This document shows, in pieces, positions 1 through 6,381 of a stretch of 10,120 nt of DNA. Under the pieces are notes generated by a model. It saw nothing but the letters and a program-made list of their open reading frames with translations. It was not told the origin of the DNA and made no database searches. Each line of letters begins with the position of its first letter. Positions within the stretch are counted from its first letter, which is position 1. The position numbers were made by a program, and so were the translations under genes. Source of the stretch: Inquilinus sp. (GTDB taxonomy: Bacteria > Pseudomonadota > Alphaproteobacteria > DSM-16000 > Inquilinaceae); the NCBI GenBank assembly GCA_013003675.1, contig JABDIP010000302.1, positions 1-10,120 on the forward strand, read 5' to 3'.

Positions 1-200
1 CCGCGCTGGGTGTAGTCGCCTTCCTCCTTGGTCGGCTGGGACGCCATGAAGCAGACCAGCTTGCCGTTCTGCTCGAATTTGTAGGTGTGCCAGTCGCGAT
101 GGGTGTCGATCGGCGTCGGCTCCTGCGCCGCCGCCGGCAGGGCGATGCCCGCTATCGCCATCATCAGCGCAATACCGATTCGATACAGCCTGCTGCTCAT
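1..200 (-). CDS. IalB-family (invasion-associated locus B-like) secreted protein, 3' end outside window
   Basis: The first 66 codons of a leftward gene are visible; the rest lies beyond base 1. The ATG at 200-198 has an AAGGG ribosome site about 8 bases upstream. Residues 1-25 form a clear signal peptide: a basic start, a hydrophobic run (IGIALMMAIAGIALP) and an AAA-Q cleavage site. The mature start contains DWHTYKFEQNGKLVCFMASQ (residues 36-55), including Cys50. This resembles the W-x-x-Y ... C-x-M-x-S-x-P pattern I associate with the N-terminus of IalB-family proteins in Alphaproteobacteria. These are secreted or periplasmic; IalB was named for erythrocyte invasion in Bartonella, but most homologues occur in free-living bacteria and have no assigned role. 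The gene is divergent from the ECF sigma gene. The family call rests on this N-terminal stretch only. Confidence 0.7.
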   Translation of the reverse strand, partial: MSSRLYRIGIALMMAIAGIALPAAAQEPTPIDTHRDWHTYKFEQNGKLVCFMASQPTKEEGDYTQR

Positions 201-251
201 GCCTGGACCCTTAGCTCTGCTTTGTATCCCGCGCGACCCGTGCCGCGCCGA

Positions 252-267
252 CCGGGCGGACGCCCGG
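252..267. other. Short GC-rich perfect inverted repeat in the divergent intergenic region
   Basis: CCGGGCG and CGCCCGG are separated by only two bases. The repeat lies about 50 bases upstream of the IalB-like start, so it could be in that gene's leader or be an operator. A 7-base palindrome is common by chance at this G+C content. No function is claimed. Confidence 0.2.
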
Positions 268-316
268 CGTTGCGATCCGGATATCCGTGCATTTTGTCGA
301 TTTTGAGGAACCCGGA

Positions 317-346
317 TGATCCGACCGGACCAATATCGCGTATAGA
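317..346 (+). promoter_or_regulatory. Candidate RpoE (ECF11)-type autoregulatory promoter of the sigma operon
   Basis: A TGATCC hexamer (317-322) is followed after exactly 18 bases by TATAGA (341-346). From memory, promoters recognised by the RpoE/ChrR-type sigma of Rhodobacter sphaeroides have a TGATCC -35 element and a TA-rich -10 element at about this distance, and rpoE-chrR is itself a target. Placement just ahead of an rpoE-like gene fits autoregulation. Transcription would start near 353, leaving an untranslated leader of about 80 bases before the chosen ATG. The motif and spacing are observed; the function is inferred. Confidence 0.6.
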
Positions 347-434
347 CCCCGCAATGCATCACGTCCAGGCATATGGCGTTTCGAAACCCGCAAAGGGGCC
401 TCAGAGCCCGGCCTCGCTTGCCGGGTTGCCGGCA

Positions 435-1034
435 ATGACGTTCAATGGCCGGATGACCTCCAGCCGGACTCGAACCCCTTGTACCGCGGCCGACACACTG
501 TCGCTCGGCGACATGGTGGTCGCCGTCGGCGCCCGGCGCGACCGCCAGGCCTTCGCGGCGCTGTTCGCCCATTTCGCGCCGCGCATCAAGGCCTATCTGA
601 TGCGGTCCGGCTGCGAGGCAACGGCCGCCGAGGAGGTCGCCCAGGAGGCGATGGTCACGCTGTGGCGGCGCGCCGAGACCTATGATCCGCGCCAGGCGAG
701 CGCCAGCACCTGGGTGTTCACCATCGCCCGCAACAAGCGGATCGACATGGTGCGGCGGGAACGCCGCCCCGAGTTCGATCCGGCCGATCCGGCCCTGGTG
801 CCGGAACCCGACGCGCCGGCCGACCGGGTCGCCGAGGCGGCACAGGAAGCGACGATCGTGCGGGCCGCGTTGGACAGGTTGCCGGCGGAGCAGCAGGAAA
901 TGCTGCGATTGGCCTATTTCGAGGACATGCCGCACAGCGCGATCGCGGAAGCCTGCGACCTGCCGCTCGGCACGGTGAAATCGCGTATCCGTCTTGCCCT
1001 GGCGCGCCTGCGCAAGACGGTGAAGGAAGAGTGA
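435..1034 (+). CDS. rpoE: ECF RNA polymerase sigma factor, RpoE/ECF11 type (ChrR-controlled)
   Basis: A 199-residue group 4 sigma factor. Region sigma-2 spans about residues 36-110 (DRQAFAALFAHFAPRIKAYL, then AEEVAQEAMVTLWRR and STWVFTIARNKRIDMVRR). Region sigma-4 spans about 140-195 and ends in the helix-turn-helix HSAIAEACDLPLGTVKSRIR. The FAPR-K-L-RSGC and WVFTIARN-RID sequences are characteristic of the RpoE/ChrR group. The next gene starts one base after the stop and encodes the matching anti-sigma factor. In R. sphaeroides and Caulobacter relatives this sigma directs the response to singlet oxygen, including photolyase and other repair functions. The start is uncertain: ATG 435, 453 and 513 are in frame, none with a good ribosome site, and an ATG at 354 sits almost on the predicted transcription start. 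I chose 435 because it leaves a normal N-terminal extension before sigma-2; 453 is nearly as likely. Confidence 0.88.
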   Translation: MTFNGRMTSSRTRTPCTAADTLSLGDMVVAVGARRDRQAFAALFAHFAPRIKAYLMRSGCEATAAEEVAQEAMVTLWRRAETYDPRQASASTWVFTIARNKRIDMVRRERRPEFDPADPALVPEPDAPADRVAEAAQEATIVRAALDRLPAEQQEMLRLAYFEDMPHSAIAEACDLPLGTVKSRIRLALARLRKTVKEE

Positions 1035-1035
1035 G

Positions 1036-1722
1036 ATGAGCGTTCGAACCGATCGTGCCGGGTCGCGGCCGGCCCACCATCTGACCGACGAACTGCTCGT
1101 CGACTATGCCGCTGGCGCCTTGGGCGAGGCGGAGTCGCTGGTCATCGCGACGCATCTGGCGCTGTGCCCGGCCTGCCGGACGGCGGTGGCGGCGCTGGAG
1201 GATGTCGGCGGCGCCCTGCTTGAGGGACTGGCGCCGGCCGAGCTGGCGACGGGCAGCCTGGACACCGTTCTGGCGCGGATCGGGGGCGAGGCGCCGGCGA
1301 CACCACGCGTCGAACGCAAGCCGCCGTCCGGCGACCGCATCCTGGTGCCGGAACCGTTGCGCGGCTATCTGCAGGCCAGCCTCGAGGAGTTGCCCTGGAA
1401 AGGCCTGCTGCCGGGCCTCGGGATGTTCGAGATCGCCACCGCCGGCAAGACACGCAAGACGCGGCTGCTGCGGGTCAAGGCGGGAACGCCGATGCCCGAG
1501 CATACCCATCGCGGGTCCGAGCTGACCCTGGTGCTGGCCGGCGGCTATTCGGACGAGCGCGGGCATTTCGTGCGCGGTGACATCGACATCACCGACGACA
1601 GCGTCCGGCACCAGCCCGTCGCTGACAGCGATGGCGACTGTTTCTGCCTGACCACCACCGAGGCGCCGCTGAAGCTGACCGGCCGAATCGGCCGGCTGCT
1701 GAACCCGTTCGTGCGCTTTTAG
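1036..1722 (+). CDS. chrR: Cupin anti-sigma factor ChrR (zinc-binding)
   Basis: A 228-residue anti-sigma factor that would hold the upstream sigma inactive in the cytoplasm. The N-terminal zinc anti-sigma domain carries His15, His40, Cys44 and Cys47 (HLALCPAC). The 25-residue gap between the two histidines matches His6/His31 of R. sphaeroides ChrR, as I recall it. The C-terminal cupin domain (about residues 105-215) contains EHTHRGSE and a later His, giving His156, His158, Glu162 and His192. These equal the His141/His143/Glu147/His177 metal set of ChrR with a constant offset of 15. All zinc ligands of both domains therefore appear present, which favours a functional sensor. The ATG follows the sigma stop by one base, with GGAAGA about 8 bases upstream, so the two are co-transcribed and probably translationally coupled. 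Its stop TAG overlaps the stop of the convergent methyltransferase gene. Confidence 0.92.
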   Translation: MSVRTDRAGSRPAHHLTDELLVDYAAGALGEAESLVIATHLALCPACRTAVAALEDVGGALLEGLAPAELATGSLDTVLARIGGEAPATPRVERKPPSGDRILVPEPLRGYLQASLEELPWKGLLPGLGMFEIATAGKTRKTRLLRVKAGTPMPEHTHRGSELTLVLAGGYSDERGHFVRGDIDITDDSVRHQPVADSDGDCFCLTTTEAPLKLTGRIGRLLNPFVRF

Positions 1723-2261
1723 GAGTCATTTTTGGTGCGCTGCCGGAACTGCGGCGCGCCATGGATATGCGGCGGCATCGGCTCGGCCGGGCCGCCCGGC
1801 ATCTCCGGCCGCGGCGCGAACCGTTCCAGGCTGATCAGCCGGTCGTACATCACCAGCGCCGCCGCCAGCGACAGGTTGATCGAAAAGCGCGTCGGGATCT
1901 TGACCACATGGTCGCAGCGCGCGACCAGCGCCGGCGACAGGCCGCCGCGCTCCGGTCCCAGAACATAGGCGGCCCGCCGCGGATGGCGGAAGCTCGGCAG
2001 TTCCACCGAATTGTCCATCAGCTCCACGCCGACCAGGCTGCACCCCTTCGGCAGGGTCAGCGCGGCGACGTCCGGATAGGTGTAGAGCGGCAGGTTCTTC
2101 GCCGTATCCGAGGTGTCGGCGATACGGAAGGCCGAGACATCCGTCTCCGGGGCGATGGCGAAGACGAAGCTGGCGCCGAAGGCGTGCGCCGTGCGCATGA
2201 CGGCGCCGGCATTGGCCGCCTTGCTGGTGCCCTCCACCCCGATGCCGAAATAGCCCCGCAT
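1719..2261 (-). CDS. SpoU/TrmH-family RNA 2'-O-methyltransferase
   Basis: A 180-residue SPOUT-class protein that would methylate a ribose 2'-hydroxyl in tRNA or rRNA using S-adenosylmethionine. The three SpoU motifs are in order: motif 1 with Asn17 and Arg23 (SKAANAGAVMRTAHAFGA), motif 2 with Glu104 in VLGPERGGLS (residues 100-109), and motif 3 SINLSLAAAL (127-136) with Asn129. These form the SAM-binding trefoil knot. There is no extra N-terminal RNA-binding domain, so this is a minimal catalytic domain. The last 25 or so residues are Pro- and Gly-rich and probably disordered. The start at 2261 is preferred to a longer frame from 2327, because GGGAGAGG lies just upstream of it and the family begins with the MRGYFGIG strand. 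The target nucleotide cannot be told from sequence. The gene is convergent with chrR and divergent from the asparaginase. Confidence 0.88.
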   Translation of the reverse strand: MRGYFGIGVEGTSKAANAGAVMRTAHAFGASFVFAIAPETDVSAFRIADTSDTAKNLPLYTYPDVAALTLPKGCSLVGVELMDNSVELPSFRHPRRAAYVLGPERGGLSPALVARCDHVVKIPTRFSINLSLAAALVMYDRLISLERFAPRPEMPGGPAEPMPPHIHGAPQFRQRTKNDS

Positions 2262-2298
2262 CCCGTCCTCTCCCGCTTCGTCCGCGTCCCGCGCGGCG

Positions 2299-2330
2299 AC
2301 CTTGCACCGCCCACCCCGCCGGGGCAAGGT
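2299..2330. other. Inverted repeat upstream of the asparaginase gene
   Basis: ACCTTGC (2299-2305) and GCAAGGT (2324-2330) are perfect 7-base arms around an 18-base interior that includes a CCCC/GGGG pairing. It sits 30 bases before the asparaginase ATG, in the 98-base gap between divergent genes. It could be an operator or a leader hairpin, or chance in GC-rich DNA. Confidence 0.25.
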
Positions 2331-2359
2331 GGCGCCGCCGATCGCCGAGAACCGACCCG

Positions 2360-3415
2360 ATGCCCCACGATCCCGCCGCCCATTCCCCGGCAGAACCCGC
2401 CAGCCCGTTGCTGGTCGAAGTGACTCGCGGGCCGATCGCCGAGAGCCTTCATCGCGGCGTCGCCGCCATCGCCGATGCCTCCGGCAAGCTGCTCGGGACC
2501 TGGGGCGATGTCGGGCGACCGGTCTATCCGCGCTCGGCGATCAAGTCGCTGCAGGCGATCCCGCTGGTCGAGAGCGGCGCCGCCGACGCCTTCGGCCTGG
2601 GCGACGAGGAACTGGCGCTGGCCTGCGCCTCGCATGGCGGCGAGCTGGCGCATACCGAACGGGTGTCGGCCTGGCTGGAGCGGATCGGCTGTTCGGCCGC
2701 CGATCTGGAATGCGGCAGCCACGCACCGACCTGCGCCCCGGCCGCGGCCGCGCTGGTCCGCGCCGGAACCGAGCCCACGCCGCTGCACAACAACTGCTCG
2801 GGCAAGCATACCGGCTTCCTGACCACCGCGCGCCATCTGGGCGAGCCGACCGAGGGCTATCGGCTGTTCGAGCATCCGGTGCAGCAGCGCGTGCTGGGTG
2901 CACTGGAACAGATGACCGGACAGGAGCTGGGGGCGGCGCCGCGCGGCCTCGACGGCTGTTCGATCCCGACCATCGCCATTCCGGTCGAGGCGCTGGCCTT
3001 CGCCATGGCCCGGCTCGCCGACCCGCGCGACCTGCCCGACCGCCGCATCGACGCCGTCCTCAGGCTGCGCCGTGCCTGGGGCGGGCAGCCCTTCTACGTC
3101 GCCGGCAGCGGGCGCTTCGACACCGTGCTGATGGAGGCGACCGGCGGCCGGGTGCTGGTGAAGACCGGCGCCGAGGGGGTGTATTGCGCCTGCCTGCCGG
3201 AGCTGGGGCTGGGCATCGCCCTGAAGATCGACGACGGCGCCTTGCGCGCGGCACAGGTGGCGGTGGCAGCACTGCTGCGCGAGGTCGGCGCGCTCGACGA
3301 CGCGGCCTGGAAAGCGCTGGAGCCGCGCATCAACCCGCCGATCGAAACCCGCCGCGGCTTCGACGCCGGCGCTGTGCGCCCGGCCGCCAGCTTCCCGGCC
3401 GACGATCCGCGATGA
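2360..3415 (+). CDS. L-asparaginase, Rhizobium etli (AnsA / PF06089) type
   Basis: A 351-residue enzyme hydrolysing L-asparagine to aspartate and ammonia, from the class 3 (R. etli) asparaginases that are unrelated to the E. coli enzymes. The conserved residues I remember for R. etli ReAV all appear with a constant offset of 11: Ser59 and Lys62 (YPRSAIKS; ReAV Ser48/Lys51), Ser91 in CASHGG (Ser80), Cys146 and Lys149 in NNCSGKH (Cys135/Lys138), and Asp198 and Cys200 in GLDGCSIP (Asp187/Cys189). Cys135, Lys138 and Cys189 bind zinc in ReAV, so the metal site looks intact. I could not place an equivalent of ReAV Cys249 with confidence. There is no signal peptide, so it acts in the cytoplasm. The ATG at 2360 has a weak ribosome site, and the family core begins at residue 17 (LLVEVTRG). 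The stop overlaps the next start as ATGA, so the downstream methyltransferase is probably translated by coupling. Confidence 0.9.
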   Translation: MPHDPAAHSPAEPASPLLVEVTRGPIAESLHRGVAAIADASGKLLGTWGDVGRPVYPRSAIKSLQAIPLVESGAADAFGLGDEELALACASHGGELAHTERVSAWLERIGCSAADLECGSHAPTCAPAAAALVRAGTEPTPLHNNCSGKHTGFLTTARHLGEPTEGYRLFEHPVQQRVLGALEQMTGQELGAAPRGLDGCSIPTIAIPVEALAFAMARLADPRDLPDRRIDAVLRLRRAWGGQPFYVAGSGRFDTVLMEATGGRVLVKTGAEGVYCACLPELGLGIALKIDDGALRAAQVAVAALLREVGALDDAAWKALEPRINPPIETRRGFDAGAVRPAASFPADDPR

Positions 3416-4641
3416 GCGACGCGGTCCGCGCGCAATACGAGGCCTATCCCTATCCCGCCCGCGACCCGCGCGACGAGGCGAAGCGACTGCTGACCGGCTC
3501 GCCGAGCCATCTCGACGAACTCAATCACTATGTCTTCGGCGGCCGGCTCGATTTCTCCGCGCCGTTTCGCGTGTTGGTCGCCGGCGGCGGCACCGGCGAT
3601 GCGCTGATCATGCTGGCGCAACATTGCGCCGATGCCGGCGTGCCCGCCGAGATCGTCTATCTCGACCTCTCGCAAGCGTCGCGGGCGACCGCCGAGGCAC
3701 GGGCGGCGGCCCGCGGGCTGAATTCGATCCGCTTCGTCACCGGCTCGCTGCTGGAGGTCGCGACGGCGGCGCCGGGACCGTACCACTACATCGATTGCTG
3801 CGGCGTGCTGCACCATCTGCCGGAGCCGGCAGCCGGCCTCGCCGCGCTGGCGGCCCAACTGGGGCCGGGCGGCGGCATGGGGCTGATGCTGTATGGACCC
3901 TACGGGCGGACCGGGGTCTATCCGCTGCAGAGCGCGCTGCGCCGGCTGGGTGGCGGTCTTGCGGCCGACGAGCAGGTGGCCCTGGCGCGCCGGTTGCTGG
4001 CGGCGCTGCCGGAGACCAATTGGTTCCGCCGCAACCCGCTGCTGCAGGACCACAAGGACAGCGATGCCGGGCTCTGCGATCTGCTGCTGCACAGCCAGGA
4101 CCGGCCGTTCACGGTCGGCGAGATCGAGACGCTGGTGGACGAGGCTGGGCTGGCGATCTCCGGCTTCGTGCCGCCGCTGCGCTACGACCCTGCCGCCTAT
4201 CTCGGCGACGGCCGGCTGCGGGCGCGGCTCGAAGGGCTGGACGCGCTGGCACGGGCGGCCCTGGCCGAGGAGCTGACCGGCGCGATCAAGACCCACGCCT
4301 TCTACGTCGTGCCCAGGGCGCGACTGGCCGAAGCGGTGGCCCGCCCGGACGATCCGGCGGCGGTGCCGGTGCCGCGCGACATCGACGGCCCTGCCCTGGC
4401 CAGGAAGCTGAAGCCGGGGCAAGGGCTGTCCGCCGATCTGCCGGGGCTGACCGGCCGGTTGCCGCTGCCCCCGCTGGCCGCGGCCATGCTGGCGCGGATC
4501 GACGGCCGCCGCGACCTGGCGACGCTGCACCGGGAGATCGCCGGAGCCGGCGCCGGCCTGTCCTGGGATGCCTTCAAGCGCCAGTTCGACCAGCTCTACG
4601 CGACCCTGAACGGCCTGGGGAAGCTGTATCTCAGGCGGTAG
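3412..4641 (+). CDS. Class I SAM-dependent methyltransferase with C-terminal winged-helix-like extension, substrate unknown
   Basis: A 409-residue protein. The N-terminus has the motif QYEAYPYPARDP (residues 8-19). The Rossmann-type methyltransferase domain follows: motif I VLVAGGGTG (54-62), an acidic strand YLDLS with Asp85 after motif I, and the motif IV region YIDCCGVLHHL (126-136), as in type 11/12 methyltransferases. The middle (about 165-300) is helical with no motif I recognise. The last part (about 350-409: LPPLAAAMLARIDGRRDLATL onward) resembles the small winged-helix or PqqD-like 'iDG-r-l-eI' modules seen at the C-terminus of some methyltransferases; this is a pattern impression only. 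The ATG overlaps the asparaginase stop by four bases, so the two proteins are made together. Reaction: methyl transfer from SAM to an unidentified acceptor. A link to asparagine or ammonia metabolism is suggested only by position. Confidence 0.82.
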   Translation: MSDAVRAQYEAYPYPARDPRDEAKRLLTGSPSHLDELNHYVFGGRLDFSAPFRVLVAGGGTGDALIMLAQHCADAGVPAEIVYLDLSQASRATAEARAAARGLNSIRFVTGSLLEVATAAPGPYHYIDCCGVLHHLPEPAAGLAALAAQLGPGGGMGLMLYGPYGRTGVYPLQSALRRLGGGLAADEQVALARRLLAALPETNWFRRNPLLQDHKDSDAGLCDLLLHSQDRPFTVGEIETLVDEAGLAISGFVPPLRYDPAAYLGDGRLRARLEGLDALARAALAEELTGAIKTHAFYVVPRARLAEAVARPDDPAAVPVPRDIDGPALARKLKPGQGLSADLPGLTGRLPLPPLAAAMLARIDGRRDLATLHREIAGAGAGLSWDAFKRQFDQLYATLNGLGKLYLRR

Positions 4642-4689
4642 TGCGGCATGCACCGACGGCAGACCGGCACAACTTCAGGCCGCAGTTCA

Positions 4690-4719
4690 TTGATCTACCA
4701 CTTCTTCGAGGAGCATATT
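4690..4719 (+). promoter_or_regulatory. Possible promoter of the deacetylase/BNR gene pair
   Basis: The 114-base gap holds TTGATC (4690-4695) and CATATT (4714-4719) with an 18-base spacer, a moderate match to a housekeeping promoter. The heptamer ATTGATC occurs twice, at 4689-4695 and 4717-4723, 28 bases apart. TGATCT/TGATCC within it resembles the RpoE -35 hexamer, but no good -10 follows at 18 bases. Weak evidence. Confidence 0.3.
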
Positions 4720-4755
4720 GATCCGACCCGTTCATAGGCCGGCAAGGGACCGATC

Positions 4756-5430
4756 ATGGCCACGATCTACCTGACCTTCGACGATGGGCCCTTGGCCGGC
4801 ACCGATGACGTTATTGCCGTGTTGCAGGCGAAACGGGCCAAGGGCACGCTGTTCATGGTCGGCGACCATGTCATGCCCGGATTTCGCGGCGATCTGCTGA
4901 CCGCCGCCCACGCCGGCCCCTACACCAGCGTCGCCAACCACAGCTCGACCCATGGCAATCGCCGGTATTCGGAGTACTACCGGAATCCGACCACGGTCGT
5001 GGCGGGATTCCGGCGTACCACCGAGACCCTCGGCATCAGCGAGCGGCCCGTCCGGGCCCGTCTGCCGGGCCGCAATACCTGGCGGGTCGGCAACATCGTC
5101 GCGACCGATCCGACCAATGGCGGCGACAGCGGCCCCGCGGCGAACGGCCTGGCCGGCGATGGCTATCGCGTCTATGGCTGGGATTTGGAATGGCCTATGG
5201 AGCGGGGTCGGCCGGCGGCTTCGGCCGACCAGATCGCTGCCCGGGTCCGAACCAGCCTCTCGGCCGGTCGCACCAAGAAGCCGGGCCATCTCGTGCTGCT
5301 GGCGCACGACATCATGTTCCGCGCATCCAATCAGGATCGGCAAAAGCTGGAGCGGCTGATCGACCTGTTGCGCGGCGACGGGCATGACTTTGCCTTCATC
5401 TCCGGTTTCGATGGTGCCGCCGCCGGTTAG
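4756..5430 (+). CDS. Polysaccharide deacetylase-like protein (NodB homology domain), no signal peptide
   Basis: A 224-residue carbohydrate esterase family 4-like enzyme, expected to remove N- or O-acetyl groups from a glycan with a metal at the active site. The NodB motifs are in order: TFDDGP (residues 7-12, catalytic base Asp9 and metal ligand Asp10); NHSSTHGN, supplying metal ligands His62 and His66; RARLPGRNTWR (100-110) at the motif 3 position; YGWDLEW (140-146) with Asp143 and Trp146; and LLAHD with His184. The metal triad Asp-His-His is complete. Motifs 2 and 3 deviate from the textbook H-S/T-x-x-H-P and R-x-P-Y/x-G forms. The protein starts directly at the first beta strand (MATIYLTFDDGP), and no signal peptide or membrane segment is present, which is unusual for an enzyme acting on cell-wall polymer. 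The start has AAGGGA about 6 bases upstream. The next gene follows after 28 bases on the same strand, so the pair is a likely operon. Substrate unknown. Confidence 0.85.
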   Translation: MATIYLTFDDGPLAGTDDVIAVLQAKRAKGTLFMVGDHVMPGFRGDLLTAAHAGPYTSVANHSSTHGNRRYSEYYRNPTTVVAGFRRTTETLGISERPVRARLPGRNTWRVGNIVATDPTNGGDSGPAANGLAGDGYRVYGWDLEWPMERGRPAASADQIAARVRTSLSAGRTKKPGHLVLLAHDIMFRASNQDRQKLERLIDLLRGDGHDFAFISGFDGAAAG

Positions 5431-5458
5431 AGTGGCGCTCTCCACGGAAGGGATCACG

Positions 5459-6289
5459 ATGCGGATGCGGACGTCATGGCCGATCTCGGGCCTGGTTTGC
5501 GCGGCGGCCCTGGCATCCGTCGCGGCGTGGCAGGCGCAGGCGGCGGAATGCGTCGATCCGCCGACGATCGGTGCCCGTTCCGAGGCCGGCGCAGCCCTGG
5601 AATTGATAATCTCCGACATGGCGTCGACACCGTCCGGCGCGGTCGTGCTTGCCGGCCGCTTCCACGATGGCGCGGCAACGAGGCGCCCGGCACTGTTGGT
5701 GTCGCGAGACGGCGGTCGGGACTGGACGCGCATCCCACTGGCCGGACAGGGCGCCGGGTTCGGCTCGCTGGCCACAGCCGGCGACTCGGCGATCTGGGGC
5801 GTAATTTCCTTCCGGCAGGAAGGTCTGGATACGCCCATGTCCCTATTGCGCAGCACGGATTCCGGGGCCTCGTGGTGCGTCGTCCCGCTTGATGCCATCG
5901 AGCCGGCGGGAACGATCGAAAGCCTCCGGTTCTTCGACGAACTGACCGGCCTGATGGTGGTTGCCGACGCGTTCTCCGGAAATCCCGCCGGGGCCCTTCT
6001 GACCGCGAACGGGGGCGACACCTGGTCGCCGCTCTGGGTGCCGGCGCCCGGCGGCGCGGAGGAGATTGACCGCGCTTTCGTCTATCCCGACGACGACAGG
6101 CCGCCGCCGCACGCGCCGCTATGGCAGGCACAGGCCGGCCGGTATTCCGTCGCCGGCATCCTTCGCGTTCGCGCCGAGGCCGACGATCTGGTGATCGAAC
6201 ACTATGACTATCGGCGGGCGGACGGCTGGCAGGAACGGTCGCGGATCGCCCGATTCGTTGTCGGCGCCCAACACGGACCGAAGCCTTGA
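5459..6289 (+). CDS. Secreted Asp-box (BNR-repeat) beta-propeller-like protein
   Basis: A 276-residue exported protein. Residues 1-28 are a signal peptide (MRMRTSW, hydrophobic SGLVCAAALASVAAW, cleavage near AQA-AE). Three Asp-box motifs of the form S/T-x-D/N-x-G-x-x-W occur at 82-89 (SRDGGRDW), 132-139 (STDSGASW) and 182-189 (TANGGDTW). They are exactly 50 residues apart, the regularity of successive propeller blades. The family includes sialidases, Ycf48-like assembly factors and many uncharacterised proteins. With only about 245 mature residues and no sialidase Arg-triad context that I can recognise, an enzymatic role is not supported. Cys31 and Cys140 could form a disulfide. The ATG at 5459 (GGAAGG about 8 bases upstream) is preferred to an in-frame ATG at 5384, which lies inside the preceding gene and would bury the signal peptide. 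It is probably co-transcribed with the deacetylase and followed by a hairpin. Confidence 0.78.
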   Translation: MRMRTSWPISGLVCAAALASVAAWQAQAAECVDPPTIGARSEAGAALELIISDMASTPSGAVVLAGRFHDGAATRRPALLVSRDGGRDWTRIPLAGQGAGFGSLATAGDSAIWGVISFRQEGLDTPMSLLRSTDSGASWCVVPLDAIEPAGTIESLRFFDELTGLMVVADAFSGNPAGALLTANGGDTWSPLWVPAPGGAEEIDRAFVYPDDDRPPPHAPLWQAQAGRYSVAGILRVRAEADDLVIEHYDYRRADGWQERSRIARFVVGAQHGPKP

Positions 6290-6291
6290 AG

Positions 6292-6315
6292 ACGGCCGGA
6301 ACCCCGGCCGTTCTT
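6292..6315 (+). terminator. Candidate intrinsic terminator after the BNR gene
   Basis: A perfect 8-base stem, ACGGCCGG (6292-6299) and CCGGCCGT (6304-6311), has a 4-base loop and is followed by TCTT. It begins three bases after the BNR gene's stop codon. The T-tract is short, so termination may be inefficient or need Rho. Confidence 0.5.
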
Positions 6316-6381
6316 CCGGCGCCGGCCGCAAGAATAGCCGGTCGCGGTCACGCCGCCTCGGCCTGAACCGATTGCGCCGCC

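Noticed and set aside
87..434. N-terminal extension of the sigma factor frame
   Set aside because: It overlaps the IalB-like gene and the predicted promoter, and the residues are unlike any sigma factor N-terminus.
3094..4653. 519-codon open frame on the minus strand
   Set aside because: It lies antisense to the asparaginase and methyltransferase genes, which have full family motifs. Its Arg/Gln-rich product is a by-product of high G+C.
5384..5458. Earlier ATG for the Asp-box protein
   Set aside because: It would overlap the deacetylase gene and put 25 unrelated residues before a good signal peptide that has its own ribosome site at 5459.
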